Source: JACMLD01 sp038229695
Lineage (GTDB): Bacteria > Bacteroidota > Bacteroidia > Chitinophagales > Chitinophagaceae
Direction: 5' to 3'
NCBI GenBank assembly: GCA_038229695.1
Contig: JBBROE010000007.1
Coordinates: forward strand, 1-64,000
Length of the DNA: 64,000 nt
Shown piece after piece: positions 36,707-44,216 of the stretch (positions within the stretch are counted from its first letter, which is position 1; every line of letters begins with the position of its first letter). Below the pieces are notes generated by a model. That model did not search any database, was not told where the DNA came from, and was given only the letters and a program-made list of their open reading frames with translations. The position numbers and the translations under genes were made by a program.

Positions 36707-36856
36707 ATGTTCACCCACCTGCCGTACAGCATTCTGATTACGGTCATTGCTGCCATAGTCATCAGCGTGCTCGTCATCACTGCCAGCATCACCTGGATAC
36801 AAGAACTTTACCGGGGGAAGAGCGCGCGGCGCGGCCGGCTACTCCCGCGTAAATAG
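36707..36856 (+). CDS. Possible 49-residue single-pass membrane protein
   Basis: A small open frame whose product starts MFTHLPYSILITVIAAIV and contains one clear transmembrane helix (about residues 8-30, rich in I, V, A). A basic tail follows, ending SARRGRLLPRK. The charge pattern (basic cytoplasmic C-terminus, short N-terminus) fits an N-out single-pass protein. It lies between the divergent PDZ gene and the convergent end of alaS, in 340 bp otherwise empty. No Shine-Dalgarno or clear -7 element is seen, and its function is unknown. It may be a true small protein or a chance frame; the clean helix-plus-basic-tail layout favours the former. Confidence 0.45.
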   Translation: MFTHLPYSILITVIAAIVISVLVITASITWIQELYRGKSARRGRLLPRK

Positions 36857-36870
36857 GCGGTTAAAGCCTG

Positions 36871-39567
36871 TCAACTTTTGCCGGGAAGCAATAAGTCCTT
36901 TATTTTTTCCAGTACGGCCGGTAAGCCGCTTGCCTCAGTGCCGCCCGCCGAAGCGAGGGTTTTCTGGCCGCCTCCGCCACCACGGATCAGCGGTGCCACC
37001 ACCTCCTTTATCATTTTCGCAGCATCCAGCTGCCTGGCGGCGACCACCGTATCCGACACGCCCACAGCGACAAACGGCTTGCCGCCAATATTCGCTCCCA
37101 GTACCACGACGCAGTCACGCAATTTAATTTTTACTTCGGTACATAATTTTTTCAGCGCATCGGGGTTACCCACCTCCACCAGGCTGCCGATAAATACCAC
37201 CCCGTTAATGATTTCATCTTTGTGGAGTAATTCGTTCCGGATGCCTACCAGCATCCGGTCTTCCATATGCTCCAGTTTTTTCTGCAGCACATTGTTCTCC
37301 GCCAGCAGGCCCTCAACCGCCTTGGTGACCACGGCGGGGTTTTTAAGCTGCTCCCTTACCTGTTGCAGCTGCTCCAGCTGTTGATTTACAAATTCCTGCG
37401 CGGCTTCACCGGATACCGCCTCGATCCGCCGAACCCCGGCCGCTACTGCGGTTTCGTGTTTGATCTTAAAATAGCCCAGCTCTCCCGTGGCATGCACGTG
37501 CGTGCCGCCACACAGTTCCACCGAATAGGCCGGGTCCATCGTAACCACCCGCACCGTGTCTCCATATTTCTCCCCGAACAACGCCATCGCGCCAGTCTCC
37601 ATCGCAGCTTCTTTCGGCATCACTCGGATGCTGACACGCATATTCTGCCTTATCTTTTCATTCACCCGGTTTTCAACTTCGGTCATCTCCGCTGCAGTCA
37701 TTTTACTGAAATGGGAAAAGTCGAACCGTAAATGCTGTTCACTCACCAGCGATCCCTTCTGCGCCACATGGCTGCCCAGTACCTGTCGCAACGCCGCATG
37801 CAGCAAATGGGTGGCCGAATGATGCACCGCGATCTTCCCCCGCTTCTCGCTGTCCACTTTTGCCCTGATCATTGCCGTTAGATCGGACGGCAGCCTGCCG
37901 GTAAAATGGATGACCTGGTCATTTTCTTTCTTCGTATCGTTTACGGCAATCACTTCCCCGCCGCTCACCAGCACACCCGTGTCACCTACCTGGCCGCCGC
38001 TTTCCGCGTAGAACGGCGTGGTATCCAGCACCAGCTGGAACGATTCTTTTCCTTTGGCAGCTACCTTCCTGTATTTCACGATGCGGCTGGCAGTTTCCAG
38101 CACCTCGTAACCCGCAAAGCCGGCTGGTGGCAGGTCGTTCACGATGGTCCAGTCCCCGGCATCGATCACGGTTGCCGCCCTTGAACGCGTCTTCTGCTCC
38201 TGCAGGGCTGCGGTGAAGCCATCCATATCCACCAACCACCCGATCTCATCCGCCATGAGCCGCGTTAAATCTATCGGAAAGCCAAATGTGTCAAATAACT
38301 CAAAGGCAAAATCACCGTTGATCCGTTTTGCCGCACGGTCGGTTTTGTACAACTCCATACCCGCTGTTATAGCCGCAGCCTGCTCCGTTGCCAGGGAAGG
38401 ATCGCCGGCATACTGGTTAAATCGTTTGATGCCCAGGGCGAGTGTGCGCAGGAAAGCTTCTTCTTCATCCTTCACCACTTTCATGATAAAATCCTGCTGA
38501 AATTTCAGTTCACTGAATACCAGTTCAAACTGCTCCGCCAACACGGGTATGAGCCGGTACAGCAGCGGGTCTTTGCAGTCGAGGTAGGAGTAGTAATACC
38601 TTACGGCACGCCGCAGGATCCGGCGGATCACATACCCCGCGCCGGTGTTGGAAGGAAGCTGGCCATCGGCAATTGTAAAGGCAATGGCCCGGATATGATC
38701 GGCCAGCACCCGGAAGGCAATGGCCTCGCGGCTGTGACCGGCATCATATTTACGGCCTGTCATTTTTTCTATCGCGGCAATGGTGCCGGTGAACAAGTCG
38801 GTATCGTCGTTGCTGTCTTTCCGTTGTATTACGCGCACCAGCCGTTCAAACCCCATTCCCGTATCCACATGGCGCGCAGGCAGCGGCTGCAGGCTGCCAT
38901 CTTTCAGGCGGTTAAACTGGATGAATACATTGTTCCATATCTCGATCACCTGCGGGTGGTCGTTATTCACCAGCGTTTTGCCATCAATGGCTTTTCGTTC
39001 TGCGTCGCTGCGGCAGTCGACATGTATTTCCGAACACGGGCCGCACGGACCGGTATCGCCCATTTCCCAGAAATTATCTTTTTTGCTGCCTGGCAAAATT
39101 CTGTGCTTATCTATCCACCGCCCCCATTCTGTCTGCGCTTCTTCATCCGCCGATAACCCTTCCTTTGGATCGCCCTCGAAAACGGTTACATACAGCCGGT
39201 CCTTCTCCAGCTCCAGCACTTCGGTCAGCAGTTCCCAGCTCCAGGCAATGGCATCTTTTTTAAAATAATCGCCAAAACTCCAGGTGCCGAGCATTTCAAA
39301 CATCGTATGGTGGTAAGTGTCTACCCCTACTTCTTCCAGGTCATTGTGTTTGCCGCTCACCCGCAGGCATTTTTGCGTATCGGCCACGCGGCGGTGCTCC
39401 GGCTGTTTATGCCCCAGGAAATATTCCTTGAACTGGTTCATGCCGGCATTGGTGAACAATAAAGTAGGGTCGTTTTTAATGACAATCGGGGCGGAAGGCA
39501 CGATACTGTGTCCCTTAGATGCAAAAAAATCCAGAAACTTTTGACGGATGGCTGCGCTGGTTAACAT
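36871..39567 (-). CDS. alaS: Alanyl-tRNA synthetase
   Basis: Class II synthetase charging tRNA(Ala), 898 residues, close to the usual length. The catalytic domain begins SAAIRQKFLDFFASKGHSIV and has LLFTNAGMNQFKEYFLG. The editing domain shows the zinc-binding pair HHSATHLLHAALR and, later, ELCGGTHVHATGELG. The C-Ala domain ends with the glycine-rich RGGGGGQKTLASAGG (phosphoester/DHHA1-like). All hallmark motifs are intact. It is transcribed divergently from the M23 peptidase gene; start codons are 192 bp apart. A single-gene transcript is likely. Confidence 0.97.
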   Translation of the reverse strand: MLTSAAIRQKFLDFFASKGHSIVPSAPIVIKNDPTLLFTNAGMNQFKEYFLGHKQPEHRRVADTQKCLRVSGKHNDLEEVGVDTYHHTMFEMLGTWSFGDYFKKDAIAWSWELLTEVLELEKDRLYVTVFEGDPKEGLSADEEAQTEWGRWIDKHRILPGSKKDNFWEMGDTGPCGPCSEIHVDCRSDAERKAIDGKTLVNNDHPQVIEIWNNVFIQFNRLKDGSLQPLPARHVDTGMGFERLVRVIQRKDSNDDTDLFTGTIAAIEKMTGRKYDAGHSREAIAFRVLADHIRAIAFTIADGQLPSNTGAGYVIRRILRRAVRYYYSYLDCKDPLLYRLIPVLAEQFELVFSELKFQQDFIMKVVKDEEEAFLRTLALGIKRFNQYAGDPSLATEQAAAITAGMELYKTDRAAKRINGDFAFELFDTFGFPIDLTRLMADEIGWLVDMDGFTAALQEQKTRSRAATVIDAGDWTIVNDLPPAGFAGYEVLETASRIVKYRKVAAKGKESFQLVLDTTPFYAESGGQVGDTGVLVSGGEVIAVNDTKKENDQVIHFTGRLPSDLTAMIRAKVDSEKRGKIAVHHSATHLLHAALRQVLGSHVAQKGSLVSEQHLRFDFSHFSKMTAAEMTEVENRVNEKIRQNMRVSIRVMPKEAAMETGAMALFGEKYGDTVRVVTMDPAYSVELCGGTHVHATGELGYFKIKHETAVAAGVRRIEAVSGEAAQEFVNQQLEQLQQVREQLKNPAVVTKAVEGLLAENNVLQKKLEHMEDRMLVGIRNELLHKDEIINGVVFIGSLVEVGNPDALKKLCTEVKIKLRDCVVVLGANIGGKPFVAVGVSDTVVAARQLDAAKMIKEVVAPLIRGGGGGQKTLASAGGTEASGLPAVLEKIKDLLLPGKS

Positions 39568-39583
39568 ACTGGAACAATCTTTG

Positions 39584-39615
39584 GTTGTTGTTGCCCGCCT
39601 TATGGGCTATATTTG
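39584..39615 (+). promoter_or_regulatory. Promoter of the M23 peptidase gene
   Basis: TATATTTG (39608-39615) matches the -7 consensus, with GTTG (39584-39587) 20 bp upstream as the -33 element. Transcription would start near 39621. This places the ATG at 39613 inside the promoter and supports the downstream start at 39760. Confidence 0.55.
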
Positions 39616-39759
39616 AAATATTGTTTTTTTAACCGCTGCAAAGGTAAGGATAAGGTGCCAAGCACCCGGGCGGAAGGCTTTCCTTGCAGCGTTATCTGGG
39701 CTTCATCGGGATATTCAATCACCCCCTGGCGGCCCGGCCAGGTTGCTGCAAAGCCTGCC

Positions 39760-40731
39760 ATGAAAAAAATAAAGTACTACTATAATACCAATACGCTCCG
39801 GTATGAAAAACTGGAAACACCACTGCGGGTAAAGCTCCTGCGTGTACTGGGTTTCATGGCGGCTTCCCTGGTCACCGCCATCATCATTGTTTCCATCGCC
39901 TTTAAATACATCGATTCGCCAAAAGAAAAATTGCTCCGCCAGCAATATGAATCCGCTGAAGAAAATTACGATGTGCTGAACGACCAGGTGTTAAAACTGC
40001 AGCAACAGATGGCAGAACTGGAGAAGCGCGACAACAACGTATACCGCGCCATTTTCGAAGCCAACCCAATCCCCGACAGCGCCCGCGCCAAAGCCATGGA
40101 GAAACAAAAAGAAATGCAGCTGATCCAGGGAATGGACCAGTCTGACCTCACCGCTTCCATTGCTTCATCACTCAACAACCTCACCCAGCGCGTGGCTTTC
40201 CAGGATAAATCTTATAACGAGATTGCCGGCTTTATCAAAAATAAGGAGGTCTTACTGGCATGCACACCCGCAATTCAGCCGGTGAGTAATAAGGATCTCA
40301 ACCGCATCGCCTCCGGTTTCGGCTATCGTATCGACCCCGTGTACAAAACCGTGAAGATGCATGCCGGCCTCGATTTTGCCGCTCCCCAGGGCACGCCAAT
40401 CTATGCCACCGCCAACGGCACGGTGACGGTCGGCGGCAACACCGGCAACGGCTACGGCAACCATGTGGTCATCAACCACGGCTATGGTTACGAAACCCTT
40501 TACGGGCACATGGTACGGGTAAAGGTGCACGCGGGTCAGAAAGTAAAACGGGGCGAAGTAATTGGTTGGGTCGGCAGCACCGGCAAGAGCACGGGCCCGC
40601 ACTGTCACTACGAGGTGCACAAAAACGGCCAGCATGTTGATCCGGTCTACTTTTTCTACAACGATCTTACCCCGGAACAATTCGATCGCCTGCTGAAGAT
40701 GGCGGCGGCGCCTAACCAGAGCTTCGACTGA
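39760..40731 (+). CDS. M23 (LytM) family metallopeptidase with membrane anchor and coiled coil
   Basis: A 323-residue envelope protein. The start at 39760 gives MKKIKYYYNTNTLRYEKLET, a well-known opening of Bacteroidota M23 proteins; the 49 extra codons upstream overlap a promoter. One transmembrane helix lies at about 26-46, then a coiled-coil region at 55-90 (QQYESAEENYDVLNDQVLKLQQQ contains heptads). The LytM/M23 domain at about 210-310 has the zinc ligands in MHAGLDFAAP (HxxxD) and GPHCHYEVH (HxH). All ligands are present, so it may be an active peptidoglycan endopeptidase, or an amidase activator. A MerR-type regulator gene follows on the same strand. Confidence 0.92.
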   Translation: MKKIKYYYNTNTLRYEKLETPLRVKLLRVLGFMAASLVTAIIIVSIAFKYIDSPKEKLLRQQYESAEENYDVLNDQVLKLQQQMAELEKRDNNVYRAIFEANPIPDSARAKAMEKQKEMQLIQGMDQSDLTASIASSLNNLTQRVAFQDKSYNEIAGFIKNKEVLLACTPAIQPVSNKDLNRIASGFGYRIDPVYKTVKMHAGLDFAAPQGTPIYATANGTVTVGGNTGNGYGNHVVINHGYGYETLYGHMVRVKVHAGQKVKRGEVIGWVGSTGKSTGPHCHYEVHKNGQHVDPVYFFYNDLTPEQFDRLLKMAAAPNQSFD

Positions 40732-40776
40732 TAACGCATTTTTTATGGGCCCGACTTTTCCACAACACCCGGCATC

Positions 40777-40808
40777 GTTGCGTCGCACCTGTCAACAGCC
40801 TATCTTTA
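40777..40808 (+). promoter_or_regulatory. Candidate promoter of the MerR-type gene
   Basis: GTTG (40777-40780), a 20 bp spacer and TATCTTTA (40801-40808; one mismatch to TAnnTTTG) lie 17 bp before the ATG. The start of transcription would be near 40814. Confidence 0.45.
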
Positions 40809-40824
40809 CTGAACGAAAAAAGCC

Positions 40825-41364
40825 ATGGCCGATCTGAAACAGATAACCCTGAATTTCGACGATGTTGCCGAGGCCCCCCCAACGGAACCGGTAGAACAGC
40901 TGCCTGCACCGATGCCGGTAAAGAAACGGGGCAGGAGGCCCAACCCGGTGCCCCTCGTGCCCAAACAGCCGGGAAAGCGCGGTCGCATTTCACTGCAGGA
41001 GCAGGCCGCGGCAGAAGATCTCCCCGAAATTCCCGAAGATGCCATCCTGTTCCAGAAAAGTTACTACTCCATCGGGCAGGTGAGCGTGATGTTCCACCTC
41101 AACCAATCCCTCATCCGGCTTTGGGCGAATGAATTCGACGCCTTCCTCGATCCTAAAAAAAATAAAAAAGGCGACCGGTTCTTCCGCCCGGAAGATGTGA
41201 AAGCCCTCGTGCTTATCCACCACCTGGTGCGGCAACGCAAGTTCACCATGGAGGGTGCCAAAGACTACCTCCGCCGCAATAAAGAAGCAGGGCTTCGCTT
41301 TTCGGTGATCGAATCGATGCAGCAGATCAAATCATTTTTACTGGAACTGAAGGCGGCTCTCTAA
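40825..41364 (+). CDS. MerR-family regulator with long basic N-terminal tail
   Basis: A 179-residue protein. Residues about 78-150 form a MerR-type winged helix: KSYYSIGQVSVMFHLNQSLIRLW, then FFRPEDVKALVLIHHLVRQ, then KFTMEGAKDYLRR. The end is helical and may dimerise. The first 75 residues are low-complexity and include KKRGRRPNPVP and GKRGRIS, each with an RGR core like an AT-hook. No cysteine-based metal site or ligand domain is visible, so the effector is unknown. It follows the M23 gene by 93 bp and could be co-transcribed or use its own promoter. The target genes are unknown. Confidence 0.87.
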   Translation: MADLKQITLNFDDVAEAPPTEPVEQLPAPMPVKKRGRRPNPVPLVPKQPGKRGRISLQEQAAAEDLPEIPEDAILFQKSYYSIGQVSVMFHLNQSLIRLWANEFDAFLDPKKNKKGDRFFRPEDVKALVLIHHLVRQRKFTMEGAKDYLRRNKEAGLRFSVIESMQQIKSFLLELKAAL

Positions 41365-41541
41365 CCGGTCCGCACCGGTACAGCGAGCCTGTATAGTGGC
41401 TGATCCATGAGGTGCTGCCGCTGAACTGAGCGTAGCAACGCTGATGCCCATTGATCAGCTGCCGGTCCCCCGCCAAAATTTTGCGTGTTTTATTAAATCG
41501 GCAAATCGGAAGAACAACAGCAGGCCAGGTGCACGCAGCGG

Positions 41542-42354
41542 TCAGGGCAGCGCATAAATATAAAGGCTGCCATTGCGCAGGCAGTAAAGGTGGTCTATGG
41601 AAAGCTGTATTTTGCCGGCGCCGTCGAGGATGCCCGGTAATTTTATCTCCTGTACCAGCAGGGACGTGAGCTCGTAGCGCTCGAGGATATTTCCCTTTCT
41701 GCCTACCATAAATTTTCCTACCAGCTGGAAATCCTGCCAGCCGGTAAAAGCGAGCTTATTTTTCAGGGTACCGAAATAGTCGAAAATCAGTACGCCGCGG
41801 CTGCTGTCGTACAGGTATACCTGCCGGTTGTGGTCCGCAATGAAAGCCGGTGACGGGGCTTCATTGAGCTGGAGCCGGAAGTCGCCGCTTTGTTCGATCA
41901 GGCTACCGTCGTCGCCTATGCGCTTTAGTTTCGCCTCGCCTTCATCGTACACCCAGTAGGCATTGTCGTACGACTGGCACACGGCCTTCGCCTGGTAGAT
42001 CTGCAGCTGCCGCAAATCGATGGTGGTGCGCACATTCAACAGGCGGTCGAGCACGACGATCGTGGCGAAATCGCGGTAGTATAAGATTATTTTCAACGGG
42101 TTGGCAGCATCGATGCTGTACACTTTGCCATACCGGCGAACATCGTTGTAGACGGCCACAGAATCGCCGTTTTCCGTTATTTTTTTGAGCAGGTTGCTGC
42201 TGTCCAGCAGGAAAATATTGCCGAGGTTATCGACCGTAAAATCGGTGTAACCGCCATGTAGGACCACCAGCAGCCTGGGCGGTGTTTCCGGTTGTGCCTG
42301 ACCGGTACAGGCCAGGAAAGCCGTCAGCAGCATGGCCAGTATGGTCCTCAGCAC
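41542..42354 (-). CDS. Secreted beta-propeller-like protein of unknown function
   Basis: A 270-residue protein with an N-terminal signal peptide (MLRTILAMLLTAFLACTGQAQ), possibly a lipoprotein through the cysteine at residue 16. The mature part consists of repeated beta-rich units: DFTVDNLGNIFLLDSSNLLKKI, then SVAVYNDVRRYGKVYSIDAANP, then FIADHNRQVYLYDSSRGVLIFDY, then LSIDHLYCLRNGSLYIYALP. This pattern resembles NHL/YncE-type propeller blades. No catalytic motif is seen. It overlaps the 3' end of lpxH by seven bases, so it is the last gene of the rsfS-ftsH-led minus-strand run. Function unknown; binding or scaffold role is a guess. Confidence 0.78.
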   Translation of the reverse strand: MLRTILAMLLTAFLACTGQAQPETPPRLLVVLHGGYTDFTVDNLGNIFLLDSSNLLKKITENGDSVAVYNDVRRYGKVYSIDAANPLKIILYYRDFATIVVLDRLLNVRTTIDLRQLQIYQAKAVCQSYDNAYWVYDEGEAKLKRIGDDGSLIEQSGDFRLQLNEAPSPAFIADHNRQVYLYDSSRGVLIFDYFGTLKNKLAFTGWQDFQLVGKFMVGRKGNILERYELTSLLVQEIKLPGILDGAGKIQLSIDHLYCLRNGSLYIYALP

Positions 42355-43106
42355 GTGTAATAATTTAGGGTGAGTCCGCTGCCATCATATACCGCGTAGG
42401 AATTGTATGATATCCAGTCGCCGAGGTTGATGTAGCGGCTGTTGCCCGGCAGGGGAAAGTCGATTGGCAGGTGACGGTGTCCGAAAAGAAAAAAGTCAAA
42501 ATGCTCGTGCTGCAGGATCTCCCGGCAATAAGACACCAGCCATTCTTTGTCTTCTCCCAGGAATATGCTGTCGGTTTGCCCCGTGGCGGCGCGGCTGCTG
42601 CGGCTCATGCGGTTGGCAATGCCCACGCCGATGGCGGGGGGCAGTAGCCCGAATAGCCACTGGCAGGCGGGATTACGGAAGATCTTTTTCAGCATTTTAT
42701 AGCCATGGTCACCGGGGCCGAGCCCGTCCCCATGCGCGATATAGAATTTTTTATCGTTGAATGTGAAGGTCTTTGGTCCGAAGTACACCGGTATACCCAG
42801 CTCCGTTTCAAAATAACCTTTCATCCACATGTCGTGGTTGCCTACAAAAAAATGAACGGGGATATGGCTGTCCGTTATTTGGGCCAGTTTGCCGAGGATG
42901 CGTACATAGCCTTTGGGAACGACGGTTCTGTATTCATACCAGAAATCGAATAAGTCGCCTACGATAAAAATCACGGCCGCATCACCGAGGATGCTGTCCA
43001 GGAAGCGGACGATCCGCTTTTCGCGCTCGAGGCTACTGGCATGGTCGGGTGCGCCCAGGTGAAAGTCGGATAGAAAGTAGATTTTTTTCCCGGCAGGCAG
43101 TTCCAT
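42348..43106 (-). CDS. lpxH: UDP-2,3-diacylglucosamine diphosphatase
   Basis: A 252-residue calcineurin-like phosphoesterase that hydrolyses UDP-2,3-diacylglucosamine to lipid X in lipid A synthesis, at the inner face of the membrane. Metal ligands are D14-x-H16 (YFLSDFHLGAP), G50-D-x2-D54 (VGDLFDFWYEYR), G89-N-H-D92 and GHRHLP near residue 223; all LpxH hallmark residues are present. I use the ATG at 43106 since it is 5 bp after the preceding gene's stop and starts just before the first metal motif. A start at 43157 would add 17 non-conserved residues. It lies between a gamma-glutamylcyclotransferase-like gene and a propeller gene in one run. A paralogous LpxG/LpxH-like hydrolase is less likely. 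Confidence 0.88.
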   Translation of the reverse strand: MELPAGKKIYFLSDFHLGAPDHASSLEREKRIVRFLDSILGDAAVIFIVGDLFDFWYEYRTVVPKGYVRILGKLAQITDSHIPVHFFVGNHDMWMKGYFETELGIPVYFGPKTFTFNDKKFYIAHGDGLGPGDHGYKMLKKIFRNPACQWLFGLLPPAIGVGIANRMSRSSRAATGQTDSIFLGEDKEWLVSYCREILQHEHFDFFLFGHRHLPIDFPLPGNSRYINLGDWISYNSYAVYDGSGLTLNYYTC

Positions 43107-43110
43107 CAGG

Positions 43111-43536
43111 CTATTGTTTCTTTTGCTGGAGGTATTGCAGCACATCGCCGGAGGCAATGAGGGGTTTGCCTGTTACATCGTGGTTGTACCAGTACACCCA
43201 GGCGCCGGTCATCCCGTTGTCGAGGTACACGGTGGTCATTTCGCGGCGGTATTGCGGCACTTCACCGGGGTCGGGGTTGACGCCCTCATAGTCATCTACC
43301 TGGGCAATGACCCAGGAAAAATCCTGCTCTTCATTCAGGGCATATAGTTCGCCCATGATAAAATCGCCGGTATCGGAAGGAACCGCGGCGGGGTAGTCGC
43401 CCAGATCGTACAATTGACCTTGAACCTTTGCGGGGCCTATAAGATGAAAATGGTTGCTGATATAAGCGAATGCCGGGTGATTGAACCCGCTGCGCAGGGA
43501 ACCGTAAACGAAGAGTTGTGGACTGGCGGCTGTCAT
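43111..43536 (-). CDS. Gamma-glutamylcyclotransferase-like (AIG2/GGCT) protein
   Basis: A 141-residue protein with the family's N-terminal substrate loop YGSLRSG at 11-17, and GELYALNEE and DDYEGVNP in the later strands, where a glutamate usually serves as catalytic residue. The fold is that of AIG2/BtrG/GGCT proteins, which cyclise gamma-glutamyl groups to 5-oxoproline or remove gamma-glutamyl protecting groups. The substrate here is unknown. It is followed by lpxH after 4 bp and preceded by the LUD-domain gene by 32 bp; co-transcription is likely. Confidence 0.83.
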   Translation of the reverse strand: MTAASPQLFVYGSLRSGFNHPAFAYISNHFHLIGPAKVQGQLYDLGDYPAAVPSDTGDFIMGELYALNEEQDFSWVIAQVDDYEGVNPDPGEVPQYRREMTTVYLDNGMTGAWVYWYNHDVTGKPLIASGDVLQYLQQKKQ

Positions 43537-43568
43537 AACCCCGTAAAGATAACAGCTATCCGCGAAAT

Positions 43569-44204
43569 TTACTGATCCACCAGGAACACGTACACTTCTT
43601 TTGGCCCGTGTACACCGGTGACCAGGGTTTTTTCGATATCAGCCGTACGGCTGGGGCCAGAGGCAAAACTGATGAAGGAGGGAAGTTCGCTGCCATATTT
43701 TTTACTGAGGGCCTTCAGGGCATCTTTTACATCGTACAACAGCTGGCTGCCCCAGGCAATGCAGATGTGCACCGGGGCATAAACACTTACCGTTCTTCCG
43801 CTTTCGCCGGCGGAACTCAGCACGATCGTGCCGGTCCGGGCCACCAGGTATTCGCAGCTGGTCATGCTGGCATCACAATCGGCCAGCGTACTGTTGCCGG
43901 GGCTATTGAGTGGGCTGTTGCTGAACAGACTGGTGAGTGCGGGTTCCACACAATATATCCGGGTCCACTTCATAGCGGCGATCAGTTCGTTAACCTGGCT
44001 GACGAGTTCTTCGTTGTTGCGGCAAAATGAAAATTTCCCCTGTAGTCGGGTAAACACGTCGGCAAATTCGATGGCAGGGTCTTCCTGCTGCTGGGGGTAG
44101 AGGTTGTCCGATCCTTCGCTGCTGGGAAAAGGAAGAGGCGTTGAATTGATCAACGCCTCCCTGATTTTTTTCAATACAATTTCCCTGGAACTGTTTTCAC
44201 GCAT
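43569..44204 (-). CDS. LUD-domain protein (LutC/YkgG-like)
   Basis: A 211-residue LUD-domain protein. The LutC-type core reads DASMTSCEYLVARTGTIVL, then SSAGESGRTVSVYAPVHI, then GPSRTADIEKTLVTGVHGP, and ends EVYVFLVDQ. In Bacillus, LutC belongs to the LutABC complex that oxidises L-lactate to pyruvate. Here it is found alone, 12 bp downstream of ftsH. The rsfS-ftsH-LUD order recurs in Bacteroidota as far as I recall. A LutB-like gene appears 19 kb away at the window end. So this copy may work with it, or have a separate role linked to the ftsH operon. Confidence 0.85.
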   Translation of the reverse strand: MRENSSREIVLKKIREALINSTPLPFPSSEGSDNLYPQQQEDPAIEFADVFTRLQGKFSFCRNNEELVSQVNELIAAMKWTRIYCVEPALTSLFSNSPLNSPGNSTLADCDASMTSCEYLVARTGTIVLSSAGESGRTVSVYAPVHICIAWGSQLLYDVKDALKALSKKYGSELPSFISFASGPSRTADIEKTLVTGVHGPKEVYVFLVDQ

Positions 44205-44216
44205 TGCGGGGTGAGG

